A stretch of DNA of 64,000 nucleotides from Desulfovibrio sp. MES5 (lineage in GTDB: Bacteria > Desulfobacterota > Desulfovibrionia > Desulfovibrionales > Desulfovibrionaceae): NCBI RefSeq assembly GCF_002237645.1, contig NZ_MJUZ01000050.1, positions 1 through 64,000 of the forward strand, written 5' to 3'. The notes below the pieces were generated by a model that worked only from the letters and a program-made list of their open reading frames with translations, ran no database searches and was not told where the DNA came from. Positions 17,146-27,340 of the stretch are shown piece after piece. Each line of letters begins with the position of its first letter. Within the stretch, counting starts at the first letter, position 1. The translations under genes were made by a program, and so were the position numbers.

Positions 17146-18874
17146 GCCCTTTCTCCAAGGTTTCCTTAAGTGCGCGAAGATAGTCCAAATCAGCCTCAAA
17201 GTCACCTGTGCCGGTATTGGCTCTCAAGGCCGCGGATAGAGATGATTTTTGCGCTGAGGCGTAGTAATTGTTCAGATAATGCCGCAGTGATTCCAGTTCC
17301 CTGTCGCCGTTGTCACGCGGGGCGGCCTCCGGGCCGCAACATTTGCACCAGAAATTTTTTTCTCTCTGGTCCAGTTGATGAAAAACCGCTTCCGAGCCGT
17401 GCGTTTCGATCTTGTCCCACAGCTGGCGGGCCACGGGGGATTGCAGAACGAGGTCAGCCCCCATTTCCTGCATGTCCGTCAGCCGATGCGGGTAGCGCAC
17501 GGCGTACATCATGACTTCACGATCGCGTATGTTCTGTCGCGCGCGCCCGGCTGAAGTCCCGCCAGTTTCGGCGCGCGTTTTGTCGGCCCGTGAACCGCGC
17601 GACTGGACAAGCCCCTCGCGCAGGTCGGTCTCTGAAAGTTGAAGATGATTGGCCAGCCGTGAAACGTAGGGGCTGACCAGTTCGGGAATCTCCACCTGAC
17701 GCAGAAAATTTCGCGCCCATTCCACGGTTTCGCGCGGGGCAAGCGCCTTGAGCACATCGACGCAAAACCTGAGGCCGTCCGGGGCCTGGGCCTGCAGTTC
17801 CTCAAACGCTTCCGGGCCTGCGCCGCGCAGCAGGCTGTCGATGTCTTCTCCATCAGGCATCAATACAACCGAGCAGGACAGGCCGCGCGTAAGCAGCATT
17901 TCACACGAACGCAAGGCCGCCTTGCGCCCGGCGCGGTCGCCGTCAAAAAGCAGGGTCATCTGCGAAACAAAGCCAGAAAGCCGTTTGATCTGCTCCGGCG
18001 TCAGTGCCGTGCCAAGTACGCCCACGGCATTGTCGTAGCCGAACTGGTGCAGGGTCAGCACGTCCATATACCCTTCGGTCAGCAGCACCCGCCCCTTGGT
18101 GACCAGGCCCTTGCGGGCCTGCGCCAAACCGTAAAGATGCTCGCCTTTTTTATAAATGGGCGTGTCGGCGCTGTTTATGTACTTTGCTTCATCCTCGTCG
18201 CCGATGATGCGGCCGCCGAAGGCTATAATCTGGTTGGACAGGCTCTTGATGGGAAAAATGAGCCGTCCCCTGAAGCGGTCATAGGCCCGCCCGTTGCCGG
18301 ACTGCCCCAGCAGCCCGGATTCAATCGCCATACGCCCGTCAAAACCCGCGCGCCGCAGGGCATCCGCCAGGGACTGCCATTCTCTCTTGGCCCAGCCAAG
18401 GCCAAAGCGCTGCACTATTTCCTGGCTCAGGCCGCGCTTGTCTATGTAGGCCCGGCATTCTTCGCCGTCAGGGCCGTTGAGGGTGGCGGCAAAGTGCCCG
18501 GCAGCCAGCTCATACATGCGCAGCATTTGCTGCCGCGAGGAGCGGCGTTCGCGTTCTTCGCCCTGCTGGCGGGCGCTATTGGGGCCGCGTTCAATGGTTA
18601 TGCCGGCCTCAGCGGCCAGCTGTTCAAGTGTTTCCTTAAAATCAAGGCCATTAATGCGGCTGTAAAAATCAAAGATGTCGCCCGAGGCGTGGCACCCGAA
18701 ACAGTAAAACAATCCCTGGTCTTCGTTGACGGAAAAGGAAGGCTTGGTTTCCTGGTGAAAGGGGCAGGGCGCTACCCAACGTGGGCCGTTGCGCCTGAGC
18801 TCCACATAGCGGCGCACAATGTCCACAATATTCATGCGCTCCTTGATGGCGCGTATGGCGTCCTTGGACTGCAT
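17132..18874 (-). CDS. dnaG: DNA primase
   Basis: A 580-residue primase that makes RNA primers at the replication fork. The N-terminal CHC2 zinc finger is C37, H40, C58, C61 (CPFH, CFGC). The core has the TOPRIM motifs LTEGYMDVL and LFDGDRAG. The C-terminal DnaB-interacting region is divergent. ATG 18874 follows AAGGAAAA with good spacing. A 331-nt gap separates it from mutS2 upstream, and it overlaps rpoD downstream. Confidence 0.96.
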
Positions 18875-19205
18875 TGCAGATTCTTTTCCTTGGCGAGAGA
18901 GCAGTGTGCGCGTGTTTCGGCACTGTTGTCGTCAGCGGCGACAGCCTGTTACGCAAAAATCCTGTTCTCTGGCAGTAACAAAACGTGTTTCGTCAGAATG
19001 CTGCCCGGCTGCTTCCAACGCAAGCTTTTGCACCCATACTCTGTTCAGCGCGCCATTATCCGAGCGTTTTTGCCTTGAAATGCACGGGCGGCTGCGTGAG
19101 CCGACGCCCCGCCCTGAAAGCGTAAACGCCCCATGTTTATGTGGCCAAGCGCCATAACGGGCGCGTCATAAACGTCGCAAATGCCACTTCTAACGGTATT
19201 CCGCA
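18875..19205 (-). other. Gap between mutS2 and dnaG
   Basis: No gene is supported. A GCGCC/GGCGC hairpin about 40-60 nt after the mutS2 stop could slow or end transcription. A promoter for dnaG-rpoD is expected here, but no strong -35/-10 pair was recognised. Confidence 0.4.
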
Positions 19206-21659
19206 CTAGCGCAGGGTTACAATGGTCATGCCGTCGCCCCCCTGATCTTCGGGGGCGAGATTGAAATTCTCCACTGCCGGAAAGGCCCGCAAAAACTCGT
19301 GAACCTGTCGGCGCAAGGCTCCCGTGCCGCGCCCGTGCACAACTTCCACTTCCCTGAAGCCCGCCAGCAGCGCCTTATCCATGAAGCGCTCCAGTTCCGC
19401 AAGCGCTACATCGGCACGAAGGCCCCGCATGTCAAGACGTAGAGACGCTCCATCAGCCGCTCCGGCAGGTCGGGCTGATCCGCCGCTTTCAGAAGCAACG
19501 GGCTGGCGCGGCGCGCTGTCCAGAATGGAAGAGGGCTTGCCGGAAGGACTTTGAACAGCCTGACGCCCCGGTATGCGCAGGGCTTTCATGTCGGCCCATA
19601 GGTTCACGCCGTTCATGTCCAGACGCACGCGGTTGCGGCGTTCGTCCACATCGGTGACTACGCCGCGCTTGTTGAAAATGGTGTGCAACACTTGCTGGCC
19701 CACAACAAAATGCTCCGGGCTGGGCAATACAGACTGGCTTTGCGTGACTTCGCTTTCCGTTGCCAGCGACGCCCGCAACCGGGACATCTCTTTCAGGGCC
19801 TGCTTGTGCGTCGCGCGGCCTTCTTTCCAGGCGCGCATAAGCTCGGTGGCCTTGGCGCGCACCTCGTCATGCAGGCGCAGGCGCTCTTTTTCCATCTTTT
19901 CGCGCTCAAGCTTTGTGGCCGTGCGCGCCTTGTCCTGCTCCTGACGGAGGAGAACAAGCTCTTCTTCACGCTGGGCGGCAAGATCATTCAGGCGGCCAAG
20001 CAAGGTTGTGGCGTCCTGGCCGTCTTGCAGCAAATAGTGCTCAGCCCTGCGCACGATACTCTCCGGCAGGCCGTGTTCGCGCGCCACATCCAGAGCCTGG
20101 CTGGCTCCAACCTGGTCATAAGCCAGTTTGAACAAAGGCTTTTTACTCTGAGGATCAAAGAGCATTGAAGCCGCCCTGGCTCCTTCTCTGGTGAGGGCGT
20201 AGCTCTTGAGCGCGGGAAAATGTGTGGCCGCCAGAACAAAGGTATGTTTGTCCAGCAATTCGTCAAGTACCGCCTGGGCCAAAGCTGCGCCCTGGGCCGG
20301 ATCCGTTCCTGCGCCAAACTCGTCCAGCAGCACAATGCCGCTGTCGTCAAGATGCTTCCAGGCTTTGGCCAGGTGTTCTATCTGGGCCGTAAAGGTGGAC
20401 ACATTGTCTGCAAGACTCTGTTCGTCGCCGATGAAGGCGTCCATGCGGCTGAACCACGGCAAATGTGAACCAGCCCCCACAGGCACGGGCAGTCCGCTCA
20501 GCGTCATGGCAGCAATAAGGCCGAGGGTTTTCAGGCAGACGGTCTTGCCGCCCGCGTTGCCGCCGGTAATGACCAGGGCGCGCTCGCCGGGGCGCAGAAT
20601 GATGTCCAGCGGACGCACGGAAGCCGCAGCCGAGGCTGCGCCTTTTGAACCCTGTCCAGCGGCGCTGTTGTTGGCCGCTTTTGCCCTGTTGAGCATAAGC
20701 AGGGGATGCCGGGCCTCAAGCAGCTGTATGCCCTCGGCCACGGGGGTAAGAGGCAGGCAGCGCCCGTCCAGCAATGCGGCCAGACGGCGTTTGGCCTGCA
20801 ACAGGTCAAGATGGGCAAGAAGTTCCAGCGCCGCCTGAGCTCCCGGCAGTTCGGCTTCCAGCAGGCTGCGCAGGTAGAGCAGCACCTTGCGCTCTTCTTC
20901 GCGCTCCTCGCGCTTGAGTTCCTGAAGGCGGTTATTGATCTCCACCAGGAACATCGGCTCGAAATAGCAGGTTTCGCCGGTCTGCGACCAGTCGTGGATG
21001 ATGCCCTGCATGCGGCCCTTGAAGTTGGCCTTGAGGGGCAGCACGTAGCGGTCTGACGAAAGGGTCATGAACTCGTCCTGCAGGTAGGCCAGCATGTTGT
21101 ACTGCAGGGCAAAATCCTTGACCTTGCGCATGCAGTTCTGGTGCAGGCGACGCAGTTCGCCGCGCAAACGATAGAGTTCGGGCGAGCTTTCGTCCTTCAG
21201 AAGGCCATCGTCAGAAATGCAGCGCAAAAGGGCGGCTGTAAGCTGCACCGGCAAGGGAGCGCCGTCGGCCATGGCAAGGAGGTGCGGCCACTGTCGCGGC
21301 GCATCGGGCACGGCAATGGAGGCGTGGGCGTCGCGCGCCAGGCGCAGCACTTCCCGCAGCGCCCAGAAGGCGTCCACGTCGGGCTGAAATGCGTGGGCAC
21401 GCGAAGTTTGCGCCGCATGCAGAAAGCCCGATACGTCGGGAAAGGCGTTAAGCGTAAAGACCGCGCCGCCAGAGGCAGGACGCGAGGACCAGTCCGCGGC
21501 TTCCTCATAAACGCGTGCGGCAAGGTTCACATCCTCTGCCGTGTCCAGCGGGGTCAGGTTCAGGGCACGTTCACGTCCGACGCCTGAAATGCACAGCGAA
21601 GAGAGATGGCTGGTAATATGATTGAATTCAAGGGCCAGAAGCGTGCGGGTGTGGATCAT
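19206..21659 (-). CDS. mutS2: Endonuclease MutS2 (MutS-like ATPase with Smr domain)
   Basis: An 817-residue protein. The N-terminal MutS-like core and lever regions are followed by an ATPase with Walker A TGGNAGGKT (usual TGPNTGGKT) and Walker B-type VLLDEFGAGTDP. A long coiled-coil region (RQEQDKARTATKLEREK) follows. The C-terminal Smr nuclease domain has LDMRGLRADVAL and VVHGRGTGALR. MutS2 proteins restrain recombination or rescue collided ribosomes; which role applies here is not known. Its place in the rpsU-yqeY-dnaG-rpoD row favours a translation or genome-maintenance link. Start ATG 21659. Confidence 0.93.
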   Translation of the reverse strand: MIHTRTLLALEFNHITSHLSSLCISGVGRERALNLTPLDTAEDVNLAARVYEEAADWSSRPASGGAVFTLNAFPDVSGFLHAAQTSRAHAFQPDVDAFWALREVLRLARDAHASIAVPDAPRQWPHLLAMADGAPLPVQLTAALLRCISDDGLLKDESSPELYRLRGELRRLHQNCMRKVKDFALQYNMLAYLQDEFMTLSSDRYVLPLKANFKGRMQGIIHDWSQTGETCYFEPMFLVEINNRLQELKREEREEERKVLLYLRSLLEAELPGAQAALELLAHLDLLQAKRRLAALLDGRCLPLTPVAEGIQLLEARHPLLMLNRAKAANNSAAGQGSKGAASAAASVRPLDIILRPGERALVITGGNAGGKTVCLKTLGLIAAMTLSGLPVPVGAGSHLPWFSRMDAFIGDEQSLADNVSTFTAQIEHLAKAWKHLDDSGIVLLDEFGAGTDPAQGAALAQAVLDELLDKHTFVLAATHFPALKSYALTREGARAASMLFDPQSKKPLFKLAYDQVGASQALDVAREHGLPESIVRRAEHYLLQDGQDATTLLGRLNDLAAQREEELVLLRQEQDKARTATKLEREKMEKERLRLHDEVRAKATELMRAWKEGRATHKQALKEMSRLRASLATESEVTQSQSVLPSPEHFVVGQQVLHTIFNKRGVVTDVDERRNRVRLDMNGVNLWADMKALRIPGRQAVQSPSGKPSSILDSAPRQPVASESGGSARPAGAADGASLRLDMRGLRADVALAELERFMDKALLAGFREVEVVHGRGTGALRRQVHEFLRAFPAVENFNLAPEDQGGDGMTIVTLR

Positions 21660-21934
21660 GCTGATGCCTCAAAAGCGATGGTGCGGCGAACCGCAGAAAA
21701 AAGGGCGCACGAAATGTCAGGCATTGCAGCCCGGATAGTCTGGAGGGCGCTTCTTCGCCAGGCACACAGTCTTTCCATTTGCGAGGCAACTCCCGGCTGG
21801 ACGGTATATCTGGCCATGGCGATTGACGCTGGAATGCTGCGGCATGCCCACCTGCGGGAATGCGGCTTGAAAATGGAGCGCGACCGCGTACGCCGAAGGA
21901 TGTCGCAAAAATATCCTTCGGCAGCGCGGACTGG
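21660..21934 (-). other. Gap between yqeY and mutS2
   Basis: The 275 nt hold no ORF of quality. No strong terminator or promoter was recognised, so read-through from rpsU/yqeY into mutS2 remains possible. Confidence 0.35.
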
Positions 21935-22402
21935 TCAGGACTGCAGGCGTTTTTTGACGGTCTCGGACAGAACCTTGCCGTCCACCTGGCCTTTGTGCCC
22001 GGCCATGATGGCGGAAATAACCCGGCCCATATCCTTGGGGGACGTTGCGCCAAGTTCGGCCACCGTGGACTCGATGAGAGCCTGCAGTTCTTCCTGGCTG
22101 AGGGCCTTGGGCAGGTATTCTTTGAGAATGACCAGCTCAGCCGCCTCTTTGTCCGCCAGGTCGGGGCGCTGCGCCGCAGTGTACTGTTCAATGGAGTCCT
22201 GGCGCTGCTTGCCTTCCTTGACGATGACGTCAAGCATTTCTTCATCGGAAAGGCTGCCGCCGGGCCGCCGCATGTCCACCAGGCGGTTTTTGACCGCCGT
22301 CTTCAGCAGGCGCAGCACAGTGAGCCGCACGCTGTCTTTAGCTTTGTAGGCCTGAATGTAGTCTTTTTCGATCTGCTCAAAAAGCGTGGTGGTGACGGTC
22401 AT
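21935..22402 (-). CDS. yqeY: YqeY/GatB-like protein
   Basis: A 155-residue helical protein of the YqeY family, related to the tail domain of the GatB amidotransferase subunit. It starts MTVTTTLFEQIEKDYIQAYK and has LTVLRLLKTAVKN and the conserved tail MGRVISAIMAGHKGQVDGK. A tRNA-linked role is suspected for the family but not settled. It sits directly after rpsU, the usual place. ATG 22402 is chosen for the family N-terminus although no clear ribosome site is seen. Confidence 0.88.
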   Translation of the reverse strand: MTVTTTLFEQIEKDYIQAYKAKDSVRLTVLRLLKTAVKNRLVDMRRPGGSLSDEEMLDVIVKEGKQRQDSIEQYTAAQRPDLADKEAAELVILKEYLPKALSQEELQALIESTVAELGATSPKDMGRVISAIMAGHKGQVDGKVLSETVKKRLQS

Positions 22403-22439
22403 AACAGTAGTGGGGGTGGAGTGTGGAGTAATGCAGAAA

Positions 22440-22469
22440 ATGCGGGAAACCCCAAGGGGCTTCCCGCAT
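22440..22469 (-). terminator. Hairpin between rpsU and yqeY, probable attenuator
   Basis: A stem ATGCGGGAAnCCCC with its complement around a 4-nt loop, followed on the minus strand by ATTTTCTGC. It lies 41 nt after the rpsU stop, where partial termination would keep S21 output above the downstream genes, a known arrangement in this type of operon. Confidence 0.6.
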
Positions 22470-22510
22470 GACTGGCCGGATGAAGGCCCCGGGCGCATAT
22501 GCGCAGCCGG

Positions 22511-22714
22511 TTAAGCCATGTTCATCTTCCTGATTTTTTTCATCAGCCGCTTCCGGGCGGCGGCCTTTTTCTTTTTGCGCATAACGCTGGGCTTTTCGTA
22601 GTGCTGGCGTTTTTTCATTTCTGAAAGAACACCGGCCTTTTCTACCTGCTTCTTAAAGCGACGCAGCGCGATGTCAAAGTTATAATCGTCTTCGTTAAGA
22701 AAAACTCCGGGCAA
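22511..22714 (-). CDS. rpsU: 30S ribosomal protein S21
   Basis: A 67-residue S21 with the typical [17 protein letters not shown] core and a Lys/Arg-rich tail ([12 protein letters not shown]). The likely start is TTG 22714, because the purine-rich AAGGGGGTGAT ends 5-6 nt before it and the usual N-terminus PGVFLN follows immediately. A GTG at 22723 lies inside that ribosome site. It is the first gene of the macromolecular-synthesis cluster running to rpoD. Confidence 0.93.
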   Translation of the reverse strand: MPGVFLNEDDYNFDIALRRFKKQVEKAGVLSEMKKRQHYEKPSVMRKKKKAAARKRLMKKIRKMNMA

Positions 22715-23070
22715 GAAAATCACCCCCTTCGGCGGCAGGGCTGGCTCTTGGCAGCCCCAAAAATAACCGTCAACGGTCTTACCCGTACACGGACAGCGAC
22801 AGAGTCGCCAAATGAGTGGGTTATATAGCTCGCATACTATAAAAGGGCAAGCCTTTTTTCACTGAAACAGGATGGGCAGAAGGCGGGCTGCGCCAATGCA
22901 GCGCAGCGGCGAGGAGCTAAAAACCCAAGACAACATGCATGTCTTCGGCTCCCAGTCGCCTCCGGCATACATGTTATCTGAGTTTTTTCGGTTTTGCCCG
23001 GCATCGGCAAAAGCCGTGGCGGGCCTGTGCGGTTTTGGCCGCTATGCCCTGAGGCATAGCGGCAGGAAGA
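22715..23070 (-). other. Leader/promoter region of rpsU and 3' region of the HU gene
   Basis: No gene is supported. A TATAGT-type -10 within the AT-rich patch near 22820-22850 may drive rpsU. A hairpin GCCGCTATGCC / GGCATAGCGGC (23038-23063) lies 8 nt after the HU stop without a T run. An AAGACA/TGTCTT inverted repeat lies at about 22924-22942. Confidence 0.45.
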
Positions 23071-23343
23071 TCAGTTCAAAGAGTCTTTGAGCATCTTGCC
23101 GGGGCGAAATTTGAGAATTTTGCACGCTGGAATGGTAAGCGTATCACCGGTACGGGGGTTGCGGCCCTGCCGGGCTTTGCGATGTTCTACCGCAAAGGTG
23201 CCAAAGCCAGTAAGAGTGAGTTTGGATTCCTTGACAAGAGCGTCTTCAACGGAAGCGAGAAAAGCATTGAGGGCCCGCTCAGCAGCGGCCTTGGTCAGAT
23301 TGGCCTTGGCAGCGATTTTTTCAACCAGATCAGCCTTAGTCAT
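23071..23343 (-). CDS. HU/IHF-family DNA-binding protein
   Basis: A 90-residue nucleoid protein with the N-terminal helices (MTKADLVEKIAAKANLTKAAA), GFGTFAVEHRKARQGRNPRTG and the arm RNPRTGDTLTIPA, ending FRPGKMLKDSLN. This is the HU form, which bends DNA without strong sequence preference. ATG 23343 is chosen because GGAGG lies 8 nt before it. ATG 23349 would leave only 3 nt. It stands alone between rsmA and the rpsU cluster. Confidence 0.94.
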   Translation of the reverse strand: MTKADLVEKIAAKANLTKAAAERALNAFLASVEDALVKESKLTLTGFGTFAVEHRKARQGRNPRTGDTLTIPACKILKFRPGKMLKDSLN

Positions 23344-23463
23344 CAGCATGTCCTCCTGAAAAGTTCCCCGGCATTGTTTTCAAGCGGCCTTTTGCAGGGC
23401 CACTTGCCTGAAATACGCTAATGTCGCACAACGCAGCAAGATTATGGATAGACTGAAAACTTT

Positions 23464-24303
23464 TTATGCCATGTTGTCAAGCTGTGACGCCCAAAAAGCG
23501 GAAATACGCTGAAAATCGTGATGAGAAAGCACTTCTGGACGTAAATTTGGCGCAATTTGGGTACTTTCGAATGCTTTTTCAAGACCATGTTGAGCCGCTC
23601 GGCGAAATATGCCGCCGAGTTGCTTGCGTCTTTGCTGAAAACAGATGCGCAACAGTCGGGACAAGAGCGCGGGATGCGCAGGGCGCTCGCAGAGGGGCAG
23701 GGGGGTGAAGCTCAAGACCGCCGAGTCCACCTTTGGTGGAGGACTGAAGGCCCCCGGGCCCACCACAAATTCCATACGCGGGCGCGAATAGCTCTGCACC
23801 CAGACAGAAAGCGCCCCGTAATGACCGGTGTCCGGCTGCGCCGCAAGACGCTGGCCCACTTCTTTCTGCACCATAAACGCCGCCATCTGCCAGCCTTCAG
23901 ACAGGGATACGATGTCCCATATAAGCGGGGAGGCCACATTGTAGGGCAGGTTGCCTATGACCTTCCACGGCTCCTGCACGCTGATGCGCCGCCAGTCAAA
24001 CCGCAGGGCATCGGCAAGCACCGCCTGCGTGTTCGCGCCGCCAAGGCGCTGGCGCTCGGCGGCCCAGTGGCGGTCTTTTTCGATCAGTAGCAGCCGGGCA
24101 TGCGGGGCAGCCTCAATGGCGCGGGTCAGCGCACCGGGGCCAGGGCCGATTTCAACGATGCGGTCCTGGGCGCACGGGGCGATAAGGGCCGCAATGCGGT
24201 GGCAGATATCTTCACGGCGCAGAAAATGCTGGCCAAGGCTTTTCTTGGCGCGGGGGGCATGCCCCTTGCCGCCGGTTTCTGTAGTGTGGTGGGTCACGGG
24301 CAT
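23464..24303 (-). CDS. rsmA: 16S rRNA dimethyladenosine transferase
   Basis: A 279-residue enzyme that dimethylates the two adjacent adenines in the 3' hairpin of 16S rRNA. Motifs: KSLGQHFL, SAM-binding VEIGPGPGALT, the catalytic-type NLPYNVASPL and FSPPPKVDSAVL. Its start lies 6 nt after the stop of the EF-G gene, so a ribosome biogenesis factor is co-transcribed with a translation factor. Confidence 0.95.
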   Translation of the reverse strand: MPVTHHTTETGGKGHAPRAKKSLGQHFLRREDICHRIAALIAPCAQDRIVEIGPGPGALTRAIEAAPHARLLLIEKDRHWAAERQRLGGANTQAVLADALRFDWRRISVQEPWKVIGNLPYNVASPLIWDIVSLSEGWQMAAFMVQKEVGQRLAAQPDTGHYGALSVWVQSYSRPRMEFVVGPGAFSPPPKVDSAVLSFTPLPLCERPAHPALLSRLLRICFQQRRKQLGGIFRRAAQHGLEKAFESTQIAPNLRPEVLSHHDFQRISAFWASQLDNMA

Positions 24304-24309
24304 ACGGCC

Positions 24310-26352
24310 TCAGGGCAGATCAAAGCGGTCAAAGGTCAATACCAGCCCGGCCCGGCCCTGTGTGGCTGAGCGAAGGGAGGTGGAAAAGCCGAACAGGCGA
24401 CGCAGCGGGGCGGTGCCGCTCAGAATTTTGCGTGTTCCGTTATCTTCAAGATTTTCAACCTTGCCGCCGCAGGTGTTGAACATGCTGATTGACGAGCCCA
24501 GAAAATCTTCAGGAACAACTATCTCCACGCGCATGACAGGCTCCATCACAACAGGTGAAGCTGCGGCCAAAGCCTCGCGCAGGGCCTGGCCTGCCGCCAT
24601 GCGACAGCCGGGCAGGGTGGTCAGGCCTTCGCGCCGTTCTACGCTGGTGAGGACAACTTCCACATCTTCTACGGGGTAGCCTGTGAGTTCGCCGCTCTGC
24701 ATGGCGTCGCGCACGCCTTCAAGCGCCGCGTCAAGATATATCTGGGGCAGCAGTTTGCGGGCCTCGGCAGGGTCGGCAGGCAGAAAATCGCCCACAGTCA
24801 CGAGGTTGCCGCTGCCGCGCGGGCGGGGCGACACACGAAGCGCAACCGCTCCCTGGTGATGCTCTTTGCCCAATTCGCGGTCAAAAACCACACTGGCGTC
24901 GGCGGACTTGCGTATGGTTTCGCGCAAAACCACCTGGGGGTTTCCAGCACGGGGGCTGATGCCGTATTCACGCCGCATGCGCTCCAGCAGCACATCCAGG
25001 TGCAGTTCGCCCATGCCGGAAACCATGCGCGCGCCCGTATCGTCATCCAATTGCGCCCTGAGCGTCGGGTCTTCCTCAACATAGCGGGCGAGCGCTTCGT
25101 CAAGAATCTTGCCCTCATCGGCATTGCGCGGCTCAAGGGCAAGCGTGATGACCGGCGCGTTGGCCTCAATGCTTTCGAGCGTTAAAGGCCGCTCGCGCGC
25201 GGTATAGGTTTCTCCCGTATGGGCAGACCGTAACCCAACGGCGACCACGATTTCACCCGCTCCAGCTTCTTCAAGCTGCTCGCGCCTGTCTGCGTGGGGC
25301 CGATAAAGGCGGCCCAGGCGGTCGTCCTTGTTCAGCGTGGCATTGCGTAAATTGTCCCCTTCATGAACACGCCCAGCATACATGCGTATAAAGGAGTGCT
25401 TGCGGTTTTCTTCAAGCAGGACTTTGAAAACCAGGGCAACGGCCGGGGCGTCGGGATCAGGGGTGACGATAATCTCTTCTCCCTGAGGATCCACACCCAC
25501 AGGCGCGGGCACGTCCAGAGGCGAGGGCAGCCATCGGCAAACGGCGTCCAGCACGGGCTGCACGCCCGCGTTGCGCAGGGCTGAGCCGCAGAGAACAGGA
25601 GTGATGCGACGCGCCAGGGTGGCCCGCCGAAGAGCCGCATGGATGTCATTGATGCTGAATGCGCCTTCAAGGTAGGGCTCAAGAAAGTCTTCATCAGCTT
25701 CGGCCAGTTTTTCCAGCAGCAGTTCACGCCAGGGGTCTGCCAGAGCGGCCTGTTCCGCCGTGAAGGGCGCGCGGCCTATGGTCTGGCCCTGATCGTTTTC
25801 ATCAAACGTCAGGCATTCTTCATGAATAAGGTCAAGAACAGCGCTGAAATCCTCGCCCTGTCCAAGGGGGGCAGTAACGGCCACGGCGTTGGCCTGAAGC
25901 CGCTGGCGCATGGCTTCAAGAACTGATTCAAAGTTCGCCCCAAGCCTGTCCATCTTGTTGATGAAGGCTATCTTGGGCACGCCGAAGTCTTCCGATTGCC
26001 GCCACACGGTTTCAGACTGCGGCTCCACGCCGCCCACGGCGCAAAAAACGCCCACGGCTCCGTCCAGCACGCGCAGGGAGCGCTCGACTTCAATGGTGAA
26101 GTCCACGTGGCCGGGAGTATCTATAAGATTGATGGTGTGGTCGTTCCACTGGCAGGTGGTGCAGGCCGACATGATGGTAATGCCGCGCTCCTGTTCTTCG
26201 GGCATGTAATCCATAGTGGCGGCGCCGTCGTGTACTTCGCCCATCCGGTGAATCTTGCGGCTGTAGAAAAGCATGCGCTCGGACAGTGTGGTCTTGCCAG
26301 CGTCAATATGGGCAATGATGCCGATGTTGCGGATGCGGTTGATGTGGGGCAT
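24310..26352 (-). CDS. fusA: Elongation factor G-like GTPase
   Basis: A 680-residue translational GTPase. G1 [10 protein letters not shown]2 region ERGITI, G3 DTPGH and G4 NKMD are present. Domains II-V follow, with the domain IV part [19 protein letters not shown] and the C-terminal [25 protein letters not shown]. It moves tRNA and mRNA through the ribosome, or acts in ribosome recycling as some EF-G2 paralogues do. Its place between an arginine gene and rsmA, not in a str operon, suggests a second EF-G. Start ATG 26352, 22 nt after the upstream gene. Confidence 0.9.
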   Translation of the reverse strand: MPHINRIRNIGIIAHIDAGKTTLSERMLFYSRKIHRMGEVHDGAATMDYMPEEQERGITIMSACTTCQWNDHTINLIDTPGHVDFTIEVERSLRVLDGAVGVFCAVGGVEPQSETVWRQSEDFGVPKIAFINKMDRLGANFESVLEAMRQRLQANAVAVTAPLGQGEDFSAVLDLIHEECLTFDENDQGQTIGRAPFTAEQAALADPWRELLLEKLAEADEDFLEPYLEGAFSINDIHAALRRATLARRITPVLCGSALRNAGVQPVLDAVCRWLPSPLDVPAPVGVDPQGEEIIVTPDPDAPAVALVFKVLLEENRKHSFIRMYAGRVHEGDNLRNATLNKDDRLGRLYRPHADRREQLEEAGAGEIVVAVGLRSAHTGETYTARERPLTLESIEANAPVITLALEPRNADEGKILDEALARYVEEDPTLRAQLDDDTGARMVSGMGELHLDVLLERMRREYGISPRAGNPQVVLRETIRKSADASVVFDRELGKEHHQGAVALRVSPRPRGSGNLVTVGDFLPADPAEARKLLPQIYLDAALEGVRDAMQSGELTGYPVEDVEVVLTSVERREGLTTLPGCRMAAGQALREALAAASPVVMEPVMRVEIVVPEDFLGSSISMFNTCGGKVENLEDNGTRKILSGTAPLRRLFGFSTSLRSATQGRAGLVLTFDRFDLP

Positions 26353-26373
26353 GACGGCTCCAGAGCACAGGGT

Positions 26374-27324
26374 TTATGGCAGCATGCCAAAGGTCAGGCA
26401 ACGCACGCGGAAAAAATCCGGCGTCAGGCCGGGGTGCAGCCAAAAGCCCTCGCAGCCCGGCGTCAGGGTCAGGCCTGGGGCACTGGCGGAAAAGGCTTTG
26501 CCATGTAGCAAATCTGCCTGCTCCTGGTCGCCGGAAGCCAGATAAAGGGCGTCCGGCAGTTGCGCATCCCGCGCAAACGGCATGTCCGTGCCGCGCGGGC
26601 CGCCACTGGGCATCTGGGCCGTGATGCTTGTGGCCATGCCCAGGGCTTCTGCCTGGGCAAAATACAATGCCTCAAGATCAATGCGGCTGCCATCGTCCGC
26701 AAGGCTCTTACCGTCGTCGGAATTATCGGCTTCCACCAGGCCAAGTTTTGGTGGACGATATTCCTGCCAGCAGGGCAGGCCCATGCTCTGGGCCAGTTCC
26801 ACGGTGGGGGCCAGTTCGCCCGCGTGCAGCAGCACCAGCCGCCCTGGTCCCGGGCGGCTTTCTTCAAGCAGTTTGTGAAGCCCGGGGGCATTCAGCACAA
26901 AGACGTCTTCAATACCGCTGAGTTCCAGACTGACCATGGCTGCGCGGTGGGGCTGGCCGCCCACACAGACGGCCCCTATCAGTGGAACCCCGGCCAAAAT
27001 GGCCGGAATGCAGGCGGCCGCCAGCCTGGCGGCCGCCGCGTAGGCAGGGGTAAAGGCAATTATGGCCCACGGGGCGGCATGGCTTTCGCTACGCCGCCAG
27101 AAACCCAGATGCCCGTCACTGCGCATGTCCCGCAATTGGCCGGGATCAGAGCCAAAGTGCATATGGGCCAGGGCAAGCCCTGTCTTGATGGCCGCCCGCC
27201 ATTGCGGTGGGGTGCCCTCATAGGCCTGGGCCGCAAGGCTGTCATTGAGGCGCGCTTCTTCAACCCACTGGGGCCAGGAAGCGCCTTGTGCGACTTCAGG
27301 ATTCTGGTCCGTGAAAAAAGGCAT
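26374..27324 (-). CDS. Uncharacterised protein with weak HisD-like segment
   Basis: A 316-residue protein I do not recognise with certainty. The segment from AIIAFTPAY through CIPAILAGVPLI to GIEDVFVL resembles the nucleotide-binding half of histidinol dehydrogenase (IPAKVAGV, GVDEVY), but the HisD zinc and catalytic signatures are not seen. No signal peptide or membrane segment is clear. ATG 27324 lies 16 nt after the argH stop. The longer frame would lie inside argH. Co-transcription with argH, the EF-G gene and rsmA gives no clear hint of function. Confidence 0.6.
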   Translation of the reverse strand: MPFFTDQNPEVAQGASWPQWVEEARLNDSLAAQAYEGTPPQWRAAIKTGLALAHMHFGSDPGQLRDMRSDGHLGFWRRSESHAAPWAIIAFTPAYAAAARLAAACIPAILAGVPLIGAVCVGGQPHRAAMVSLELSGIEDVFVLNAPGLHKLLEESRPGPGRLVLLHAGELAPTVELAQSMGLPCWQEYRPPKLGLVEADNSDDGKSLADDGSRIDLEALYFAQAEALGMATSITAQMPSGGPRGTDMPFARDAQLPDALYLASGDQEQADLLHGKAFSASAPGLTLTPGCEGFWLHPGLTPDFFRVRCLTFGMLP

Positions 27325-27340
27325 GGCGGTCTGTCCCGGT

